Part shown: positions 60,101 to 64,000 of the stretch, piece by piece
Position numbering within the stretch: position 1 is the first letter of the stretch
Layout of the letters: each line of letters starts with the position of its first letter
The notes under the pieces: generated by a model
Told to the model about the DNA's origin: nothing
The model's input: only the letters and a program-made list of their open reading frames with translations
The model's database searches: none
Translations under genes and position numbers: made by a program
DNA from: Elymus sibiricus
Taxonomy: Eukaryota > Streptophyta > Magnoliopsida > Poales > Poaceae
Length of the DNA stretch: 64,000 nt
Direction of reading: 5' to 3'
NCBI GenBank assembly: GCA_039707655.1
Contig: CM077665.1
Coordinates: 76,943,954 to 77,007,953, forward strand

Positions 60101-61117
60101 GTGAGTGGGAGCTCTATAGCGTTTCTAATATTATATGTGGATGACATATTGCTGATTGGAAACAATATAGAAATGCTGGAAAGCGTAAAGGAATATTTGA
60201 ACAAGAGTTTTTCAATGAAGGACCTAGGAGAAGCTGCTTTCATATTAGGCATCAAGATCTATAGAGATAGATCGAGACGCTTAATAGGACTTTCACAAAG
60301 CACATACCTTGATAAGATTTTGAAGAAGTTCAAAATGGATCAGTCCAAGAAGGGGTTCTTGCCTGTTTTGCAAGGTGTGAAGTTGAGTAAGACTCAATGC
60401 CCAGTGACTGCAGAAGATAGAGAAAAGATGAGTGTCATCCCCTATGCTTCGGCCATAGGCTCTATCATGTATGCAATGCTGTGCACAAGACCCGATGTCA
60501 GCCTTGCCATAAGTATGGTCGGAAGGTTTCAAAGTGATCCAGGAATGGAACACTGGACGGCGGTCAAGAATATCCTGAAGTACCTGAAAAGGACTAAGGA
60601 CATGTTTCTCGTTTATGGAGGTGATCAAGAGCTCGTCGTAAAGGGTTACGTCGATGCAAGCTTTGACACTGATCCGGATGACTCTAAGTCGCAAACCGGA
60701 TACGTATTTATTCTTAATGGGGGTGCGGTTAGCTGGTACAGTTCCAAGCAAAGCGTGGTAGCTGATTCTACATGCGAAGCGGAGTACATCGCAGCCTCGG
60801 AGGCGGCGAAGGAAGGTGTCTGGATGAAGGAGTTCATGACAGATCTTGGAGTAGTGCCTAGTGCGCTTAACCCAATGACTCTGTTTTGTGATAATACTGG
60901 TGCCATTGCTCTAGCCAAGGAACCAAGATTTCACAAGAGGACCAGACACATAAAGCGACGTTTCAATTCCATCCGCGATTACATCAAGGAGGACGACATA
61001 AATATTTGCAAAGTACACACGGATCTAAATGTTGCAGATCCGATGACTAAACCTCTTCCAAGGGCTAAACATGAACAACACCAGAACTGCATGGGTGTTC
61101 GATTCATTACAATGTAA
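57134..61117 (+). CDS. Element B gag-pol polyprotein, intact
   Basis: This 1327-residue Copia polyprotein has no internal stop, close to the roughly 1300 residues I recall for BARE-1. Domains by residue: gag 1-290 with zinc knuckle C252-C255-H260-C265; aspartic protease active site DTGA at 302-305; GAG-pre-integrase zinc motif H440, H445, C471, C474; integrase core D501, D564, E600 (D,D35E spacing); acidic hinge about 755-790; reverse transcriptase about 830-1070 with YVDD at 1001-1004; RNase H about 1165-1310 (GYVDAS, CEAEYIAA). Gag and pol share one frame, so their ratio must be set by splicing or processing, as is known for BARE. The start ATG at 57134 is the first in frame after a TTGTAGATC context conserved in A. 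It acts in cytoplasmic particles and, via integrase, in the nucleus. Confidence 0.97.
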   Translation: MARAVAPLNFNAFLEKAKLKDDGSNFVDWARNLRIILTASQKAYVLDAPLGDPPTPVESLDVVNAWQARSDDYSIVQCAMLYGLEPGLQRRFERHGAYEMFQELKFIFQKNARIERYEISDKFYACKMEENGSISDHVLRMSGYSTRLAELGMPLPPEAITDRVLQSLPPSYKSFVLNYNMHGMNKSVAELFAMLKAAESEIQKEHQVLMVNKTTSFKKNGKGKKGNSKKSGKAVAPLVKKPKAGPKPETVCFHCKGTGHWKRNCPKYLADKKAANNKQGIYDIHVIDVYLTNSRCSAWVFDTGAVAHICNSKQELRNRRRLAKDEVTMRVGNGSKVDVIAVGTLALRLPSGLVMNLNKCYLVPALSMNIISGSCLLRDGYSFKSENNGCSIYMSNIFYGHAPDVRGLFLLNLDSNDTHVHNIDAKRCRIDNDNTTFLWHCRLGHIGVKRMRKLHADGLLESLDFESLDTCEPCLMGKMTKTPFSGIMERASDLLEIIHTDVCGPMSIEARGGYRYFLTFTDDLSRYGYIYLMKHKSETFEKFKQFQSEVENHRNKKIKFLRSDRGGEYLSYEFGSHLRQCGIVSQLTPPGTPQRNGVSERRNRTLLDMVRSMMSLADLPLSFWGYALETAAFTLNRAPSKSVETTPYELWFGKKPKLSFLKVWGCDAYVKKLQPEKLEPKAEKCVFIGYPKETVGYTFYLRSEGKVFVAKNGTFLEKEFLSKELGGRKIELDEVIEPLLQPKSSATQKVVSVEPTLAEEEVNDDDHEALDQVAIEPRRSTRTRTAPEWYGNPVLEVMLLNNDEPTSYGEAMMGPDSEKWLEAMKSEMGSMYENKVWTLEVLPEGRKAIQNKWIFKRKTDADGNVTVYKARLVAKGFSQVQGVDYDETFSPVAMLKSVRIMLAIAAFFDYEIWQMDVKTAFLNGYLKEELYMMQPEGFVDPENADKVCKLQRSIYGLVQASRSWNLRFDEVIKAFEFIQVYGEACIYKKVSGSSIAFLILYVDDILLIGNNIEMLESVKEYLNKSFSMKDLGEAAFILGIKIYRDRSRRLIGLSQSTYLDKILKKFKMDQSKKGFLPVLQGVKLSKTQCPVTAEDREKMSVIPYASAIGSIMYAMLCTRPDVSLAISMVGRFQSDPGMEHWTAVKNILKYLKRTKDMFLVYGGDQELVVKGYVDASFDTDPDDSKSQTGYVFILNGGAVSWYSSKQSVVADSTCEAEYIAASEAAKEGVWMKEFMTDLGVVPSALNPMTLFCDNTGAIALAKEPRFHKRTRHIKRRFNSIRDYIKEDDINICKVHTDLNVADPMTKPLPRAKHEQHQNCMGVRFITM

Positions 61118-61156
61118 ATCACATAGTGATGTGAACTAGATTATTGACTCTAGTGC

Positions 61157-61167
61157 AAGTGGGAGAC
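61157..61167 (+). other. Element B polypurine tract
   Basis: AAGTGGGAGAC lies directly before the 3' LTR, identical to element A. Confidence 0.85.
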
Positions 61168-63029
61168 TGTTGGAAATATGCCCTAGAGGCAATAATAAAT
61201 TGGTTATTATTATATTTCCTTGTTCATGATAATCGTTTATTATCCATGCTATAATTGTATTGATTGGAAACTCAAATACATGTGTGGGTACATAGACAAC
61301 ACTGTGTCCCTAGTAAGCCTCTAGTTGACTAGCTTGTTGATCAAAGATGGTTAAGGTTTCCTAGCCATGGACATGAGATGTCATTTGATAACGGGATCAC
61401 ATCATTAGGAGAATGATGTGATGGACAAGACCCAAACTGTAAACGTAGCATTTGATCGTGTCAGTTTATTGCTATTGTTTTCTGCATGTCAAGTATCTGT
61501 TCCTTTGACCATGAGATCATGCAACTCACTGACACCGGAGGAATACCTTGTGTGTATCAAACGTCACAACGTAACTGGGTGACTATAAAGGTGCTCTACA
61601 GGTATCTCCGAGGGTGTCTGTTGGGTTGGCATGGATCAAGACTGGGATTTGTTACTCCGTATGACGGAGAGGTATCTCAGGGCCCACTCGGTAATACAAC
61701 ATCACAATGAGCCTTGCAAGCAATGTGACTAAAGTGTTAGCCACGAGATCTTGTATTACGGAACGAGTAAAGAGGCTTGCCGGTAACGAGATTGAACTAG
61801 GTATAGTGATACCGACGATCGAATCTCGGGCAAGTAACATACCGAAGAACAAAGGGAACAGCATACGGGATTAACTGAATCCTTGACATAGAGGTTCGAC
61901 CGATAAAGATCTTCGTAGAATATGTAGGAGCCAATATGGGCATCCAGGTCCCGCTATTGGTTATTGGCCGTAGAGGTGTCTCGGTCATGTCTACATAGTT
62001 CTCGAACCCGCAGGGTCTACACACTTAACGTTTGGTGACGATTAGTATAATTGAGTTATTATGTTGGTGACCGAAAGTTGTTCGGAGTCCCGGATAAGAT
62101 CCCGGACATGACGAGGATCTCCGGAATAGTCCGGAGGTAAAGATTGATATATGTGATAATAGTGTTTTGATCTCTGGAAGGGTTCCGGAGTTCACCGGAA
62201 GGGATTCCGGATGTTTACCGAAGTGTTCGGGTGCAGCAACACTTTATATGAGCCAAAGGGATAAAGCCCACAAGGTATTGGAAAGTGCAAAAGTAGTTTT
62301 GCTGCCGCGTAAGCGGTACTACCGCTTGGTGAAGCGGTACTACCGCCGGAGCGGTACTACCGCTTGTGTGAAGCGGTACTACCGCCCAAGCGGTACTACC
62401 GCTTGTGTGAAGCGGTACTACCGCTTGTGCGCGGCTGTGCACGGTTCGGCAGGGATCCGAGTTGGACTCTTTCCCTGCGGGCCAAACCGACCTTGTGCGG
62501 GCAAAACCGACCCGGAGGAGGCTTTTACTCCAAGTTTAGACCCCAAGGCTCAACATATAAATAGAGGGGCAGGGCTAGCACACGGGACACATCAGGATTT
62601 CCCAAGCCGTGTGCCGGCAACCCTAGCCCTCTAGTTCCTCCGTCATAATCTCCGTAGTGCTTGGCGAAGCCCTGCAGAGATTGTTCCTCACCACCATCAC
62701 CACGCCGTCGTGCTGCTGGAACTCAACCACTACTTCACCATCGCTCGCTGGATCGAGGAGGTGAAGGCGTCATCAAGCCGTACGTGTGTTGAACGCGGAG
62801 GTGCCGTCCGTTCGGCACTAGATCGGAAGGATCATGATTGGATCGCGGGACGCTCGGCGATTTGGATCGCGAAGACGTTCGACTACATCAACCGCGTTTA
62901 TTAACGCTTCCGCTTAGCGATCTACAAGGGTATGTAGATTCACTCTCCCTCTCGTAGATGCTCATCACCATGGATAGATCTTATGTGTGCGTAGGAAAAA
63001 TTTTGTTTCCCATGCAACGTTCCCCAACA
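61168..63029 (+). repeat. Element B 3' LTR
   Basis: This 1862-bp LTR is the near-identical partner of 53996-55857, with its array at 62311-62426 and TATA box at 62556-62563. Confidence 0.96.
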
Positions 63030-63034
63030 CTCTT

Positions 63035-63231
63035 TACTTCCATGTGCAATGTCTTTACTTTTCGCTGCCATATTTGTTGACATGCATGTGTAGGGCTGTC
63101 AGACGTGCTAGACTTGCTAAAACTGTTAAAATCTGCCAACCAATTAACTTGGGAAAAGGTTAGGTTTTAATTTCCTGCTAGTAGTCTATTCACCCCCCCC
63201 CCCTTCTAGACACTCTTCTAGTGATCCCTCA
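63035..63231 (+). repeat. Element C 3' LTR, last part
   Basis: The final 197 bp match 46130-46298, ending GTGATCCCTCA before the CCATC duplication. The C-tract near 63193 is longer than in the 5' LTR. Confidence 0.92.
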
Positions 63232-63236
63232 CCATC

Positions 63237-64000
63237 GACGCGAGTTGGAGAAGCGGGAGGCGGCCCATCACGAGGCGCTGGAGACCAAGGATGCCTTGCT
63301 GGCGAAGGCGGCCGCGGAGGCGGAGGTGGTGCAGACCGAGCATGACCGCCGGATCCAGGAGTTGTCAGCAAGGGAGGCGGCGCTGCAGGAGGAGGCGCAC
63401 GCGGTGGACCAGCTTCTAGCCGGTAAGTTTTGTTGCCTTGCTTGTCTTCGTGCATAGGCTTGGAGCCGACGTTTCCTTTGTCGTACACCATGCGTCCCTT
63501 TCCTCCTCAGGGCTCTTTCCGGGTACGCAGGAGGCTGCGGAAGTGGCCGTGGAGGCCCACCGCGAGGACCAGCGGGCGCAGGGAGTCCACGTCGGGCGGC
63601 TTGCTGCCTAGACCGTGGACGAGGTGGGGATCGCCGCTAAAGTGCGCCTGAACGAGGTGCTCCGGGCCATGAAACGGCTTCAGGGGGCCGACTCGGCACT
63701 GGTTCGCACCCTTTGGCCGAGTGCGGTGGAGCTGGTTTCCATGAGCCGGCTGTCGAGGTGGCTGAAAGCCGGGTCCGCGCAGGTGAACACCTGGAGGGCC
63801 TCCGCGGCGCGTGCCGGAGCGGCCATGGCGCTTCGCGCCGCGAAGTCGTGGTACCCCGGGCTGGACTTGGGACTGCTTGCGGCCCAGTGTGCCGGCACGG
63901 ATGCGGAGCTGGAGGCGGCTGCCGACGTGCTAGCCGTGCGGGCCAGTGACCTCGCGTCCTTTGCTCCGTGGGACGAGTACGTCCCGGAGCGGACGGCAGA
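63237..64000 (+). pseudogene. Antisense gene of E, part 2: coiled coil and C-terminal domain
   Basis: It resumes in frame with the exon ending at 44762 (RRELEKREAAHHEALETKD, a strong coiled coil) to a donor at 63422/63423. An acceptor at 63510 opens an exon with a TAG near 63608 and then the C-terminal helical domain: RTLWPSAVELVSMSRLSRW, ASAARAGAAMALRAAKSWYP followed by GLD. The same order (RLWP, then a helical span, then a PGLD) ends F's antisense gene. The gene runs to the window edge. Confidence 0.6.

Larger units (their letters stand above)
53996..63029 (+). mobile_element. Element B: young intact Angela/BARE-type Copia
   Basis: The element is 9034 bp with two 1862-bp LTRs and TSD CTCTT (53991-53995 and 63030-63034); the uninterrupted target site is seen in C's 5' LTR near 46130. 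LTRs differ at one base by eye (A4T5 versus A5T4 near 55830 and 63000), roughly 20,000 years. All signals are present: palindrome array, TATA box, PBS, leader, uninterrupted gag-pol, PPT. It is the only candidate autonomous element here. Confidence 0.96.
44763..63231 (+). mobile_element. Element C: SIRE/Maximus-like Copia retrotransposon, inactive
   Basis: The TSD CCATC is at 44758-44762 and 63232-63236. The order is 5' LTR (1536 bp), PBS, gag (with a non-LTR insertion), pol, about 2 kb tail, PPT and 3' LTR (split by element B). Without B it is about 9.4 kb. The LTRs differ at about 25 sites by eye (about 1.7%), which suggests roughly 0.6 million years. The TGAAAGCACRACATGCTCCC start and the long tail with AAGGGGGAGA tracts fit the SIRE/Maximus lineage. 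Confidence 0.9.
40310..64000 (-). mobile_element. Element E: Tat-like Gypsy retrotransposon (minus strand), 3' part only
   Basis: Read on minus, the window shows the antisense gene (on +), then the PPT (41309-41321) and a 999-bp 3' LTR (41308 down to 40310) starting TGACGGGGGG. The rest (gag-pol, 5' LTR) would lie to the right of the window. The presumed left TSD copy is CCCAT (40305-40309); its partner is not visible. It is GC-rich compared with its host G. Element C splits it at 44762/63232. Confidence 0.75.

Overview
The window is a stack of nested LTR retrotransposons from a Triticeae grass genome (wheat, Aegilops, barley or rye type). No host gene was recognised. The assignment rests on BARE/Angela/WIS-type Copia elements with 1.86 kb LTRs, a SIRE/Maximus-type Copia element, an Athila-type Gypsy element and three Tat-type Gypsy elements. 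Family names are by recognition; no database was searched.

Elements, with labels used below. G: Athila-like, + strand, 21957 to 40309, the oldest layer. H: old Angela-type Copia, minus strand, from before position 1 to 21956, inserted in G's 5' LTR. F: Tat-like, minus, 715-8447, inside H. A: young Angela-type Copia, +, 12525-21562, TSD GTTTT, in H's 5' LTR. D: Tat-like composite, +, 23185-34546, TSD TACTA, in G's gag; it has three LTRs. E: Tat-like, minus, 40310 to beyond the window end, in G's 3' LTR. C: SIRE/Maximus-like Copia, +, 44763-63231, TSD CCATC, in a coding exon of E. A non-LTR retroelement copy (46602-46931, 19-bp TSD) sits in C's gag. B: young Angela-type Copia, +, 53996-63029, TSD CTCTT, in C's 3' LTR.

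Coding state: only B carries an intact gag-pol frame (1327 codons). Its LTRs differ at one site by eye, so it may be active. A is a close sister with one gag stop codon. G keeps broken gag and protease and an env-position ORF but no reverse transcriptase or integrase. C has gag and pol with several breaks. D, E and F show no gag-pol apart from a gag remnant in F.

The most interesting content is in D, E and F. Each carries, antisense to its own retroviral direction, an intron-containing gene for a protein with a 'putative gypsy-type transposon' domain (PF04195-like), a charged linker, coiled coils and, in E and F, a shared C-terminal helical domain. Each gene has its own TATA-like box. Introns in D and E share a near-identical hairpin-plus-tail motif. 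D also holds about 5 kb of tandem repeats whose units copy its polypurine tract. Separately, the LTRs of two unrelated Copia families (A/B and C) both carry clusters of the same dyad, CGGT-N3-ACCG, just upstream of the LTR TATA box.
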